Positions 8,725 through 18,029 of a stretch of 64,000 nt of DNA are shown here, piece by piece. The translations under genes were made by a program, and so were the position numbers. A model generated the notes under the pieces. The model searched no databases. It saw only the letters and a list, made by a program, of their open reading frames with translations, and was not told the origin of the DNA. Source of the DNA: Pseudomonas fluorescens (lineage in GTDB: Bacteria > Pseudomonadota > Gammaproteobacteria > Pseudomonadales > Pseudomonadaceae); the NCBI RefSeq assembly GCF_001307155.1, contig NZ_CP012830.1, positions 6,322,501-6,386,500 of the forward strand, in the 5' to 3' direction. Positions within the stretch are counted from its first letter, which is position 1. Each line of letters starts with the position of its first letter.

Positions 8725-10004
8725 GCTGATCGTCCTTGATGGGTCGTTGAAGAATTAAACGTGAGAATCCACAGCAGCAAGGCAGCAGCGCTGATCAAGG
8801 CGCCCAGCAGGCTTACTGCCCTCCAGCCCCAGAGCGCATAAACCTGGGTCGCGGCTGCGGCTCCCAGCGCGCTACCGACCGAGTAGAAGCACATGTATGC
8901 GCCGACCATGCGACTGTGGGCATCGGGTCGTGCAGCAAAAATGAGGCTCTGGTTGGTGACGTGTACCGCTTGCACCGCGAAGTCGAGCAGGACTACGCCG
9001 CAGACCAGCGCGATCAGGGACGTCTCGGCAAACGTGATGGGTAACCAGGACAACGTCAGCAGCCCCAGCGAAATGCCGGTCACTCGTTGCCCCAGGCCTT
9101 GATCGGCCCAGCGACCGGCTCTACTGGCAGCAAGGGCACCGGCGACTCCGGCCAAGCCAAACAGGCCGATAGTAGTGTGTGAAAGCGACAGCGGCGGAGC
9201 GCTCAACGGCAGCACCATGGATGTCCACAGCACGGAAAAAGCGGCAAAGATCAGTAAGGCCAGAAGGCCCCTGGCGCGTAAAGTGCGTTCGGTCATGAAC
9301 AGTTTGAAGAGTGAACTTATGAGCGCCAGGTAGGAGTCTTGGTGCCTTGGCGGCGCCGTGACAGGAACCACTTTCCACAGCACCGCCGCGATGGTCAGCA
9401 TCAATCCTGAGGACACGAAGTAAACGGCGCGCCAGCCGGCGATGTCCGCAATCAGGCCAGAGGTAAACCGTGCCAGAAGAATGCCCAGGACAATTCCACT
9501 GGTTACCGTCCCCACTGCCTGCCCGCGTTGTGATGGCGTTGCCAACACGGCGGCGTATGCCACCAGTACTTGAACAACCACTGCCAGTAAGCCCATCACG
9601 ATCATGGCGCCCAACAGGGCCAGCCATTGCTGTGCTGCGCCGACCGCCGCGAGTGCAACCGCAGACAGCAGGACCTGAGTCAGAATCAACCGCTTTCGGT
9701 TGACCCTATCGCCCAGTGGGACGATGAACAGCAACCCCAACGCGTAACCCACCTGAGTGGCCGTCACCACGACCCCGATCAATCCTGAGGTGACGCCCAG
9801 GCTCTCAGCCATTGAGGCGAGCAAAGGTTGGGCGAAGTAAACGTTGGCGACTGCAAGTGCGCAGGTGGCGGAAAACAATAACGTGAGCGACGGGGAAAGC
9901 CCTGGAGACCGGTCGGTCCTGCTGCGTTCTCCGGTATCCGAATGCAGTAATCCCGAAGGCTGTCTGGAGAACCGTTTGGTGGCTGAGTCGGCATCTGCTG
10001 TCAT
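8721..10004 (-). CDS. MFS efflux transporter
   Basis: About 427 residues with twelve predicted membrane spans after a hydrophilic N-terminal 45 residues. The loop between spans 2 and 3 carries 'PLGDRVNRKRLIL', the MFS motif A (G-D-R-x-x-R-R/K). It resembles AraJ/YnfM-type exporters. ATG 10004 is preferred because GGAGG lies just before it; an ATG four codons earlier sits inside that ribosome site. It is the first gene of a two-exporter operon with the EamA gene and is divergent from an HxlR regulator, a layout typical of substrate-induced efflux. Confidence 0.85.
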   Translation of the reverse strand: MTADADSATKRFSRQPSGLLHSDTGERSRTDRSPGLSPSLTLLFSATCALAVANVYFAQPLLASMAESLGVTSGLIGVVVTATQVGYALGLLFIVPLGDRVNRKRLILTQVLLSAVALAAVGAAQQWLALLGAMIVMGLLAVVVQVLVAYAAVLATPSQRGQAVGTVTSGIVLGILLARFTSGLIADIAGWRAVYFVSSGLMLTIAAVLWKVVPVTAPPRHQDSYLALISSLFKLFMTERTLRARGLLALLIFAAFSVLWTSMVLPLSAPPLSLSHTTIGLFGLAGVAGALAASRAGRWADQGLGQRVTGISLGLLTLSWLPITFAETSLIALVCGVVLLDFAVQAVHVTNQSLIFAARPDAHSRMVGAYMCFYSVGSALGAAAATQVYALWGWRAVSLLGALISAAALLLWILTFNSSTTHQGRSA

Positions 10005-10141
10005 GTACACCTCCATGGCGTTAAACTGGTTTCAATTCAGAACTAGATTCCATTGTTGCCGTATCAGGTTTTAAATTGCAACCACATTGCGCCAGACTGG
10101 TGGACAGGCTTGGCAACTCCACATTCCGCAAGGTCAAAAAA

Positions 10142-10600
10142 ATGCTCGAAGATGCCTCACCACACAGCAGCGAATGCCCGGTCGCAAGAACACTGGAGGC
10201 CATCGGGGATCGTTGGTCGCTCATGATCATCCGCGACGCGTTTGACGACATTCGCCGATTCAGCGAATTTCAAAAGAGCTTGGGCGTGGCCAAGAATATT
10301 CTCGCATCGCGACTGAAGACGCTGGTTGAGGTCGGGGTTTTCGACGTTCGACCGGCGTCAGATGGCAGCGCCTACAAGGAGTACGTCCTTACGGAAAAAG
10401 GACGGGAGATCTTCCCAGTTGTGGTCAGCATGAGGCAGTGGGGCGAACGTTTCCTGTTCAAGCCGCAGGAAACGCGTTCTGTGCTGATCGACAACGAGTC
10501 CGGCGAGCCTCTGATGCCGATTGAAGTTCGCTCATCACGCGGTCAAAAACTTGGACCGTCTGACTGCCACAGAGTGAGATTTGTTGGCGGCGAGTCGTGA
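10142..10600 (+). CDS. HxlR-family transcriptional regulator
   Basis: 152 residues with the HxlR hallmark 'CPVARTLEAIGDRWSLMII' at the N-terminus (Cys often redox or ligand responsive) followed by the winged helix 'SLGVAKNILASRLKTLVEVG'. Start ATG 10142 has AAGG before it; the frame is open 22 codons further upstream but without family similarity. It is divergent from the MFS/EamA operon across a 137-base gap that probably holds the shared operator. Confidence 0.85.
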   Translation: MLEDASPHSSECPVARTLEAIGDRWSLMIIRDAFDDIRRFSEFQKSLGVAKNILASRLKTLVEVGVFDVRPASDGSAYKEYVLTEKGREIFPVVVSMRQWGERFLFKPQETRSVLIDNESGEPLMPIEVRSSRGQKLGPSDCHRVRFVGGES

Positions 10601-10782
10601 ATCGACAGCAGACTTGCCTCGCCCCGGAATCTCCTGACTGACTGGCCTTACACGGTGTTGCGGTTTTTTTTCTGCTCTTTTTTGCCGGGCGTTTAATAGA
10701 ATGCTCAGATTGAACGCCAAGACACTGTCGCGTACTACAGTGCCACGAGAAACCCAATGAACACCCATTTTGAGAGAGCAGC

Positions 10783-12489
10783 ATGATCGAGGTCACCGAG
10801 GTTCCCATTGCCCAACTGCGGGCGGCGCTCGAATCGGGCCAGACCACGGCGGTTGAACTGGTGCAGGCCTATCTCGCCCGAATCGATGCCTACGACGGCC
10901 CCGACACGCCCACCGCCCTTAACGCGGTGGTGGTGCGCAACCCCGAGGCGCTGAACGAGGCGCGGGCATCCGATGCCCGCCGCGCCAAAGGCCAGACGCT
11001 GGGCCCACTCGATGGCATTCCCTACACGGCCAAGGACAGTTATCTGGTCAAGGGGCTGACCGCCGCGTCCGGAAGCCCGGCCTTCGCCAACCTGATTGCC
11101 TATCGCGATGCGTTCACCATCGAACGGCTGCGCGCGGCCGGCGCCATTTGCCTGGGCAAGACCAACATGCCGCCCATGGCCAACGGCGGCATGCAGCGCG
11201 GGGTCTACGGCCGGGCAGAAAGCCCGTACAACGCTGACTACCTCACCGCCCCTTTCGCCTCTGGCTCATCGAACGGCGCCGGTACCGCCACTGCCGCCAG
11301 TTTCGCAGCCTTCGGCCTCGCGGAAGAAACCTGGTCGAGCGGACGCGGCCCTGCCTCGAACAATGGCCTGTGCGCCTACACGCCATCACGCGGGGTGATC
11401 TCGGTGCGCGGCAACTGGCCGTTGACGCCGACCATGGACGTGGTCGTGCCGTTTGCCAGAACCATGGCCGACCTGCTCGAAGTGCTCGACGTGGTCGTGG
11501 CAGAAGACCCCGACACACGCGGCGATCTGTGGCGGATGCAACCTTGGGTGCCGATCCCGAGCGTCACCTCGGTGCGCCCCGCCTCCTACGTGGCGCTTGC
11601 CGCCAATCCCGATGCCCTCGCCGGAAAACGCTTCGGCATTCCGCGGATGTACATCAACGCCGATCCCGAAGCCGGCACCTCTGAAGCACCGGGCATCGGT
11701 GGCCCGACCGGGCAACGAATCAACACCCGCGCCTCGGTGATCGGGCTTTGGGAACAGGCTCGCCAGGCACTTGAAGCGGCTGGCGCCGAAGTGATCGACG
11801 TCGACTTCCCGCTGGTCTCCAACTGCGAAGGCGATCGCCCCGGCGCGCCGACCGTGTTCAATCGCGGCATCGTCTCCAAAGAGTTCCTCCACGATGAGCT
11901 GTGGGACCTGACCGCGTGGGCGTTCGATGACTTCCTGCAAGCCAACGGCGATCCAAAATTGAATCGCCTGGTCGACGTCAACGGACCGCTGATCTTCCCC
12001 CACGACCCCGGCACCCTGCCCAACCGCGAAGGCGACCTTGCCGCCGGCATGGACGAATACGTGCGGATGGCCGAGCGCGGCATCACGCCGTGGGACCAGA
12101 TCTCCACCGTGCCCGACGGCCTGCGTGGACTTGAACAGACCCGTAAAATCGACCTCGAAGACTGGATGGACAAACTCGGCCTCGATGCCGTGCTATTCCC
12201 GACCGTCGCCGACGTCGGCCCGGCGAATGCCGATGTCGACCCGATTTCTGCGGACATCGCCTGGAGCAACGGCATCTGGGTCGCCAACGGCAACCTCGCC
12301 ATCCGCCATTTGGGCGTGCCCACAGTCACCGTACCGATGGGTGTGATGGCAGATATCGGCATGCCGGTCGGGCTGACCTTTGCCGGTCGTGCGTATGACG
12401 ATTCGACGTTGCTGCGGTTGGCTTCGGCGTTCGAGGCGACGGGGACGAAGCGGCTGATTCCGCCACGGACTCCGGTGTTGCGCAAGTAA
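10783..12489 (+). CDS. Amidase-signature family protein
   Basis: 568 residues, long for this family. The amidase signature parts are visible: 'DGIPYTAKDSY' with the catalytic Lys near residue 85, 'ASGSSNGAGTATAASFAAFG' with the cis-Ser, and 'TPSRGVIS'. The usual 'DTGGS' nucleophile loop reads 'EETWSSGRGPA' here, so the triad Ser lies in an altered context. Enzymes of this fold hydrolyse amides with a Ser-cisSer-Lys triad; the substrate is unknown. A GAGAG motif lies before the ATG. It stands alone between the HxlR and VOC genes. Confidence 0.85.
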   Translation: MIEVTEVPIAQLRAALESGQTTAVELVQAYLARIDAYDGPDTPTALNAVVVRNPEALNEARASDARRAKGQTLGPLDGIPYTAKDSYLVKGLTAASGSPAFANLIAYRDAFTIERLRAAGAICLGKTNMPPMANGGMQRGVYGRAESPYNADYLTAPFASGSSNGAGTATAASFAAFGLAEETWSSGRGPASNNGLCAYTPSRGVISVRGNWPLTPTMDVVVPFARTMADLLEVLDVVVAEDPDTRGDLWRMQPWVPIPSVTSVRPASYVALAANPDALAGKRFGIPRMYINADPEAGTSEAPGIGGPTGQRINTRASVIGLWEQARQALEAAGAEVIDVDFPLVSNCEGDRPGAPTVFNRGIVSKEFLHDELWDLTAWAFDDFLQANGDPKLNRLVDVNGPLIFPHDPGTLPNREGDLAAGMDEYVRMAERGITPWDQISTVPDGLRGLEQTRKIDLEDWMDKLGLDAVLFPTVADVGPANADVDPISADIAWSNGIWVANGNLAIRHLGVPTVTVPMGVMADIGMPVGLTFAGRAYDDSTLLRLASAFEATGTKRLIPPRTPVLRK

Positions 12490-12582
12490 ATGGCTCTGTA
12501 GTGGAATGACAGGCGGATGCGAGGGTGCGTCCGCCTTCTGCTGGATTTGCCACCCCAATGTCACAACAAGGAATGTTTGCAC

Positions 12583-12975
12583 ATGAAATTCGGCTACATG
12601 ATCATCTACGTCCCGGACGTTGCAGCCTCACTCCAGTTCTTCTCATCCGCCTTCGGGATTGCCACTCGCTTCCTCCACGAATCCGCCACCTATGGCGAAC
12701 TCGAAACCGGCGAAACCACCCTGGCATTCGCCGCCGACGAACTCGCGGCGATGAACTTCAGCACCGGCCACATCTCGGCTCACGCCTCCCCCAAACCACT
12801 GGGCATCGAAGTGGGCCTGGTGACCGACGACGTAACCGCCGCCCATGCCAAAGCACTACACGCCGGCGCCACTGAAATAGCCGCTCCCCTCATCAAACCC
12901 TGGGGGCAAACCGTCTCCTACGTTCGCTGCCCGGACGGGACATTGGTGGAGCTTTGCACGCCTGTGCAGGCGTGA
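12583..12975 (+). CDS. VOC-superfamily (glyoxalase-like) protein
   Basis: 130 residues with the paired beta-alpha-beta-beta-beta modules of the vicinal-oxygen-chelate fold. The first module starts 'GYMIIYVPDVAASLQFF' and the second 'GIEVGLVTDDVTAAHAKAL'; 'YVRCPDGTLVELC' closes the barrel. AAGGA precedes the ATG at 12583. Such proteins may be lyases, dioxygenases or resistance binding proteins; no specific activity can be read. Confidence 0.85.
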   Translation: MKFGYMIIYVPDVAASLQFFSSAFGIATRFLHESATYGELETGETTLAFAADELAAMNFSTGHISAHASPKPLGIEVGLVTDDVTAAHAKALHAGATEIAAPLIKPWGQTVSYVRCPDGTLVELCTPVQA

Positions 12976-13009
12976 GCGATAGCTGGGGTCTAAATGCCGA
13001 GTTGGCAGG

Positions 13010-13432
13010 CTACGAACGCAGCCTGCCAATCGCCCGCCGATACTTTTCAATTCGCTCCAGATCTTCCCAGGACGGCTGTGCGATTCGGGACACATCACTG
13101 TTCTCTTCAAGGTCAGCCAGCTTGACCACACGGCCTATCGGGTTCTGCGCCGCTCGTTCGACGAACAGTTCGTAGGACTCTCCCGGCAGCTTGGTGACAG
13201 ACTCAATGGCCGCCAGCACCGTTTCACTGAAGCCTTCTTGACGCAAATCATCGAGGCTGATGCCAGAGTCCTCGACCACGTCATGCAGAACCGCCACGAT
13301 CCGCTCTTCCAGGGTGCTGACCCTCAGCATCACTTTCAGCGGGTGCAGGATGTACGGCGAACCGCCCTTGTCGACCTGCCCTTCGTGAGCGGCAGCAGCA
13401 ATGGCGATGGCACGTTCCAGTGTTTGAGTCAT
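13010..13432 (-). CDS. HD-domain phosphohydrolase (SpoT-hydrolase-like)
   Basis: 140 residues. The order 'AAHEGQVDKGGSPYILHPLKV' (His ligands), 'AVLHDVVEDSG' (HD pair) and 'VVKLADLEENSD' (final Asp) matches the small HD family related to the ppGpp hydrolase domain of SpoT/RelA. It has no synthetase domain, so it resembles stand-alone hydrolases (MESH1-like). Start at 13432 follows AAGGA; a TTG seven codons earlier is less likely. Metal-dependent hydrolysis of a nucleotide is probable, with (p)ppGpp an inference. Confidence 0.85.
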   Translation of the reverse strand: MTQTLERAIAIAAAAHEGQVDKGGSPYILHPLKVMLRVSTLEERIVAVLHDVVEDSGISLDDLRQEGFSETVLAAIESVTKLPGESYELFVERAAQNPIGRVVKLADLEENSDVSRIAQPSWEDLERIEKYRRAIGRLRS

Positions 13433-13603
13433 CTCGATTTTCCTTGGCTGCAAAGCCGTAGCGGTTGCTCACGTAGATGCCGAGCTTGAGCCAACCCACG
13501 ACGGACTTCCACTCCCCCACGCTCGGAGCTGCCGAAGGCTCGGGCCGCGTTCGGACAATCTTTTGATTTTCAGCTCCGAAACTCTCGTAGGAATCCACCC
13601 ACC

Positions 13604-13648
13604 GTGGCGAGGGAGCTTGCTCCCGCTGGGCTGCGAAGCAGCCCCAAA
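13604..13648 (+). repeat. Single REP element
   Basis: One copy of the GTGGCGAGGGAGCTTGCTCC REP seen as a doublet at 7331-7456, with the adjoining GCTGGGCTGCGAAGCAGCCCC hairpin. The gap 13433-14032 otherwise holds the leader described at 13900. Confidence 0.8.
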
Positions 13649-13899
13649 TCCTGCAACCAATCTCCTCAGACACTCCGCAGAGCCCGGTTTACGGCAAATT
13701 CACCGCCGAACATGGACAAACCACATCGCCACAATGGCCGCGCAGCGTCCTACACCCCGGTTGCGGCGCCAAAAGCCGACACCTATATTCGAGACGTCGC
13801 TGACCGCAGTTAGCGATAGGGTTTCGCAGCCCTACAGAAGATGACCTACACCGTCGAATGAGAACTCTGGCAAACTTTGCCCGCGTTACATTTCATGGC

Positions 13900-14010
13900 G
13901 GTTGTGCGTGGGAGACTTTCGGGTCTGCCGGGTGTAGGTCACTTCTCGGTCTGCGAACCCGCGTACAGCTGCCACCCATTTGTTTCGCAGCGAAAAGGTG
14001 GTGCTTCTAT
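13900..14010 (+). promoter_or_regulatory. Structured leader upstream of small Pseudomonas protein
   Basis: The stretch TGGGAGACTTTCGGGTCTGC through AACCCGCGTACAGCTGCCACCC, then TTTCGCAGCGAAA inside CCACC...GGTGG, can fold into two hairpins ending about 20 bases before the ATG. From memory, very similar leaders precede many small DUF3077/DUF6124-type genes in Pseudomonas genomes. It may be an RNA element controlling translation or a shared promoter-leader cassette. Structure is seen; function is inference. Confidence 0.5.
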
Positions 14011-14032
14011 TTGCTTTGATAGAGACCTACTT

Positions 14033-14326
14033 ATGACCACGAACAACCCGCCCCACCGCTTCACCCCCATGTCCCAATTCGCCACCGACAGCCCAGTCCT
14101 GCACATCGACAGCGACGCCCCGCTACGCGAACTCCACAACTGCGTCAGCGAACGCCTCAACGCGGTCCTCAAATACCTGAACCTCATGGCCTGCACCAGC
14201 CTCCCCGACTACGCCGAGAACGACATCAACACCGTCACCAACATCGCCCGGATCATGGTCCAGGATGTGGCTGATGTGTTTGGGGTGATTGAGCAGCGTG
14301 GGTTTGATACGCCCAAAGGGCAGTGA
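14033..14326 (+). CDS. Small conserved Pseudomonas protein (DUF6124/DUF3077-like)
   Basis: 97 residues, no signal peptide. The N-terminal half is Pro/Asp-rich ('DSPVLHIDSDAPLRELHNC') and the rest is helical ('VSERLNAVLKYLNLMA' to 'ARIMVQDVADVFGVI'). It resembles the small DUF6124/DUF3077 proteins abundant in pseudomonads, whose role is unknown. It is preceded by the structured leader at 13900-14010 and followed at once by a strong terminator, so it forms a single-gene unit. Confidence 0.7.
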   Translation: MTTNNPPHRFTPMSQFATDSPVLHIDSDAPLRELHNCVSERLNAVLKYLNLMACTSLPDYAENDINTVTNIARIMVQDVADVFGVIEQRGFDTPKGQ

Positions 14327-14341
14327 CCTGCATTTAGTCGC

Positions 14342-14369
14342 AAAAAAACCGCATTGCTGCGGTTTTTTG
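14342..14369 (+). terminator. Rho-independent terminator
   Basis: AAAAACCGCA-TTGC-TGCGGTTTTTT hairpin with flanking A and T runs, 16 bases after the small-protein stop; likely works in both directions. Confidence 0.85.
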
Positions 14370-14484
14370 TTGCCTGCTTACATTCCGTTTTTATTTTGCG
14401 AGCAGCGGTTAGTCGATTACGACTGACTGCTTCCGGCCAAAAGCCGCCGCTCACTGAGGACTGCTTGCGACCCTCTGCGGACGT

Positions 14485-15492
14485 TTAGCTGGTAACCGAT
14501 TGGTTAGCTACTTTCTTGGAAAACGTCTTACCAAAAGCAATCCACCTTTTTTCATAATAGAAGGTCGAGATATGCGCAGTGAGAAAAACTGCGGCGAACA
14601 ACAAAGGGCGCTTCAAATATTTTATGACGGTCTCTCCGCTACCCAGCCAAGTCTGTTCCAGCAGCGGATGAACAACATAGAGAGCGTACGAGATGGTAGC
14701 TATATAAAATAGAACGCGACTATTCAGGATTTGGGTCACTCGTGCCCGGCTATTGAGTAACGTGCTCCCCACCAAGGCTGCGGCAAGATAGGGGCGGAAG
14801 TAGTTCATGAAGCCCGCATCGGGATGACAGGACAAGGCAAACAGGAGGAGTAAAAGTATTTGTGCGCCCCCCGGTTGGGTCGGAAGTTTCGCAAGGGTGT
14901 TGCCCAGTCTATTGCTGTGTATCAGTGCAAGTATGCATCCAGCGAGTATTTCATCAATGCGGTAATACGTGTTGATTGCGACATGGACATCATTCATGAC
15001 GCGGTACATCGTGACGGCAATGCAGAATAAAGGGATCAGCACTACCCACTTGTTTCTCAATAGAACGACCAGCATAGCGATGGCGACATAAAATTGAACC
15101 TCTACGCACAAACTCCATAGGTGGCCGTTTGCATTGCCAAGCCACATTGGCGGCCAGTTGGCAATGAACAGAAAGTTTGCGATGTAGAAATCAGAAGTAC
15201 TGTTCATGACAAATAAAGCAATCGCCATGTACAACCAGGCGAGCGGCACAATCCGAAAGATTCTGCGGATTAAAAAATCAACGACGCTGCTGTTGCTGAG
15301 CAGAAAACTTGTTATCAGGAAACCCGATAGCGTAAAAAAAATAGCCATTCCCATAACGCCTGCGGCGGAATTCAATTGCCAATGCTTTGGACCAAGTGGT
15401 AGCAGGTGGCTCGCCAAGACAAGCAAGATGCTGATGCCGCGCCATCCATCAAGCATGCTTAATCGAGAGTCTGCTACGGAGTGACCATTCAT
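14485..15492 (-). CDS. Membrane acyltransferase (acyltransferase-3 family)
   Basis: 335 residues with about ten hydrophobic spans. The first has 'MLDGWRGISILLVLASHL', carrying the R-G-x-x-I-x...H motif of acyltransferase-3 proteins, which acylate surface polysaccharides or peptidoglycan. ATG 15492 is used; an in-frame TTG 11 codons earlier is less likely. No glycan genes lie beside it, so it could be a stand-alone O-antigen or exopolysaccharide modifier. Base composition is lower in GC than neighbours, a hint of horizontal origin. Confidence 0.85.
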   Translation of the reverse strand: MNGHSVADSRLSMLDGWRGISILLVLASHLLPLGPKHWQLNSAAGVMGMAIFFTLSGFLITSFLLSNSSVVDFLIRRIFRIVPLAWLYMAIALFVMNSTSDFYIANFLFIANWPPMWLGNANGHLWSLCVEVQFYVAIAMLVVLLRNKWVVLIPLFCIAVTMYRVMNDVHVAINTYYRIDEILAGCILALIHSNRLGNTLAKLPTQPGGAQILLLLLFALSCHPDAGFMNYFRPYLAAALVGSTLLNSRARVTQILNSRVLFYIATISYALYVVHPLLEQTWLGSGETVIKYLKRPLLFAAVFLTAHISTFYYEKRWIAFGKTFSKKVANQSVTS

Positions 15493-15878
15493 ATTTGCAT
15501 TCGCTCGTTGGAATGTGTGTCTCAATCAGCAGTAAGCTGAAAGTTTCGCTCCCTCGCATTTTTTCCAGAAATCACAATTCTCTATCAATACCAAGTCCGC
15601 TCTTGGGTCGATAGAGGATATTCGATAAAGGCAGTGCTGCGTCTGAAGACTGTCTTTAATTCATATAAAAACCCAGTGGTCGCGGCGGTGAAAATTTCAT
15701 GAAATCAGACCCTTTAAAATTTTCAGTCTAGGACAGCTTTTGCACTTTACGCTTCACACCATGAAAAAATTCTAGTCGCGAGGGATTCGCTAAATGACTG
15801 GGCTTTTGACGTTGCTTGGCAGCATGGCTCCAAGTGAATCGCCCACTTTTTGGTAGATTCCCGTGACCGGCGGCTTTT
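15493..15878. other. Intergenic stretch with no recognised gene
   Basis: AT-richer region upstream of the acyltransferase gene. No convincing ORF, RNA gene or palindrome seen; it leads into the inverted-repeat element at 15879. Confidence 0.4.
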
Positions 15879-16064
15879 GGCCGATTCTGTTGAAAAAGTC
15901 GGTTCGCCCAAACGGCCTGGTCATTGACTGGTTAAAACGCCTTTTTTGCACACTGCTACGTGAAATCTGAGTCCGGAAGCTTCTGCCGAAAGTAAAGATT
16001 TCAATCACGGGCACATACTTTTCTGCTGCGGAAGCCATGGTCGACTTTTTCAACAGAATCGGCC
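15879..16064. mobile_element. MITE-like element with 23-bp perfect inverted ends
   Basis: GGCCGATTCTGTTGAAAAAG... at 15879-15901 and its exact complement at 16042-16064 enclose 140 bases with no gene. The TGTTGAAAAAGTCG ends resemble those of insertion sequences common in Pseudomonas (IS5/IS1182-like, from memory), so this may be a non-autonomous derivative or the remains of an element. The following 16065-16337 shows no gene before the hydrolase. Confidence 0.6.
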
Positions 16065-16337
16065 GATTTCTGCCTTTGGCCCACGGCAGCTTTGGGGGCA
16101 TCGGCGACGTCGCCACACCGGGTCAGGATGACGACCAGCAATCACAGCCAAACAATCTAAGCTCATCCGAACGGGACCTTATCGTGCTTCAGAAGACTCG
16201 CCATTCTGACCGTATTGGCTTGCTACTGAATGGCACATGTCGATTCTGTGCATCACGTTATGCGGTCAACTCTTCCGCCCAAGCGACACGCACATTGACT
16301 CAGGGCCCCCTCCACGCCTACGTCTGGAGACACCACC

Positions 16338-17246
16338 ATGATTCGCGTCCTGTTGACGGCTTTTATGCTGCTTGCTCTAAGCATCCCAGCACATGCTCAG
16401 GTGACGCCATTTCCTGCCTCCTTTCGTATTCAGGACATTCCAGTAGAAGGCGTCACACTGCATGTGCGCGTCGGCGGCAAGGGGCCGGCCGTGGTGCTGT
16501 TGCATGGCTTTGGCGATACCGGCGATATGTGGGCGCCACTGGCTGCCGATCTGGCCCGGGATCACACGGTCGTGGTGCCGGACCTTCGCGGCATGGGCTT
16601 GTCGTCGATCCCGGACAGCGGCTACGACAAGAAGACCCAGGCGGGCGACATCCGTGCGGTGTTGGCCGCGCTGGGTATCGAACACTCGGTGGTCATCGGC
16701 CACGACATCGGCACCATGGTCGCCTACGCCTACGCCGCGCGTTATCCGCAGCGTACCGATCGCCTGGTGGTGATGGATGCGCCCGTGCCGGGCATTCCGC
16801 CCTGGAACGAGATTGTCCGCTCACCGATGCTTTGGCACTTCGACTTCGGCGGGCCGGATGCTGAACGCCTGGTGGCCGGCCGTGAGCGCATCTACCTGGA
16901 CCGGTTCTGGAACGAGTTCGCGGGCAATCCCACCAAGGTGGATGAAGCAACCCGTCAGCATTACGCCAAGCTCTACGCCCGCCCCGGCGCCATGCACGCA
17001 GCCTTCGCCCAGTTCCGCAGCATTCGTCAGGATGAGGTGGACAACAAAGCGTCGATGGCGGCGCGACTGACCATGCCGGTGCTGGCCATTGGTGGTGAAA
17101 AGTCTTTTGGAAGTAATGAAGCGATCGTGATGCGCAACGCGGCGGACAAGGTCACGGAAGTGGTGGTGCCGGGGGCAGGACATTGGCTGATGGAAGAGGC
17201 GCCAACGCAGACTATTCGGGCGGTTCGCGACTTTATTGCGCAGTGA
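16338..17246 (+). CDS. Secreted alpha/beta hydrolase (epoxide hydrolase-like)
   Basis: 302 residues with a 20-residue signal peptide ending 'PAHA-Q', so probably periplasmic. The hydrolase core follows: 'VVLLHGFGDTG' oxyanion loop, 'GHDIGTMVAYAYA' with Asp123 as nucleophile, and 'GAGHWLMEE' with the catalytic His. An Asp nucleophile fits epoxide hydrolases and dehalogenases rather than esterases. GGAGA precedes the ATG. A short hairpin lies near 17274-17294. The last 333 bases recur at 26692-27024 with about ten differences. Confidence 0.85.
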   Translation: MIRVLLTAFMLLALSIPAHAQVTPFPASFRIQDIPVEGVTLHVRVGGKGPAVVLLHGFGDTGDMWAPLAADLARDHTVVVPDLRGMGLSSIPDSGYDKKTQAGDIRAVLAALGIEHSVVIGHDIGTMVAYAYAARYPQRTDRLVVMDAPVPGIPPWNEIVRSPMLWHFDFGGPDAERLVAGRERIYLDRFWNEFAGNPTKVDEATRQHYAKLYARPGAMHAAFAQFRSIRQDEVDNKASMAARLTMPVLAIGGEKSFGSNEAIVMRNAADKVTEVVVPGAGHWLMEEAPTQTIRAVRDFIAQ

Positions 17247-17409
17247 TGGATCGAGGTATCGGAGGTTTTTTGGAGGCCCCTGCACTCAGGGCCTGCCCTG
17301 AAGTTATATAAGGGGCTAGACACTGCACGACAACAAACTGATAACGATGCTTGCCCTCCCCCGTAAGCAGATATTGCCGACACTGGACTCCGCCCCTATG
17401 TTCCTGATT

Positions 17410-17991
17410 TCAGCTACGGACGCCCTTGAGCAGAAGCTCCAGTGCCCCGAGCGCTTGCGACAGCCTGTTCGAACCAGGCTCTGCTTCTGCGATCCAGAAG
17501 GCTGCTTCGCACAAGCTTCCATAGATCAGCATCGCCAGTGCTTCGGGATCGGACTGCACACCCCCCTCCTGGAGCATCAGTTGCTCAAGCATTTTCTGTA
17601 GAGAGGCAACACAATGACGGTGCGCCTCCGGCGGAGAGCTACCCAGAACAGCCCGGGCATCACGCAACACGATGCGTTGGATTTCAGGTTCCTGCGCCAT
17701 TTCCAGATAAGCACGGCAGCGGTTTCTGAAGGCCTCCCACACGTTTTCGGTGCTGTCCGAAATCGCTTGTAACCGCGCATCCATCTCAGCATCAATCTGT
17801 GCGACCACAGCGGTGAGCAAGCCTTTCTTGTCTCCAAAATGATGATAAAGCGCGCCCCTGGTCAGGTTAGCCAGTGCTGTCAAATCATCCATGGACGTCT
17901 CTGCATAGCCGCGTTCGCTGAAAATCTGGCGTGCGGTCTTGAGCAGTGTGGCGCGGGTTTCTTCCATGTCAGCGCGAGTACGTCGAGCCAT
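17410..17991 (-). CDS. TetR/AcrR-family repressor
   Basis: 193 residues. The N-terminal helix-turn-helix 'TARQIFSERGYAETSMDDL', then 'ALANLTRGALYHHFGDKKGL', is the TetR hallmark; the rest is the helical ligand domain, with a C-terminal part like MtrR/TtgR-type regulators ('YLEMAQEPEIQRIVLRDA'). It is divergent from an MFS exporter across 134 bases holding a clear 26-base palindrome, so it probably represses both genes until a ligand binds. Confidence 0.9.
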   Translation of the reverse strand: MARRTRADMEETRATLLKTARQIFSERGYAETSMDDLTALANLTRGALYHHFGDKKGLLTAVVAQIDAEMDARLQAISDSTENVWEAFRNRCRAYLEMAQEPEIQRIVLRDARAVLGSSPPEAHRHCVASLQKMLEQLMLQEGGVQSDPEALAMLIYGSLCEAAFWIAEAEPGSNRLSQALGALELLLKGVRS

Positions 17992-18029
17992 GATCTCTCC
18001 TGGGTTGATAAGCCGTTTACATTCACCTC

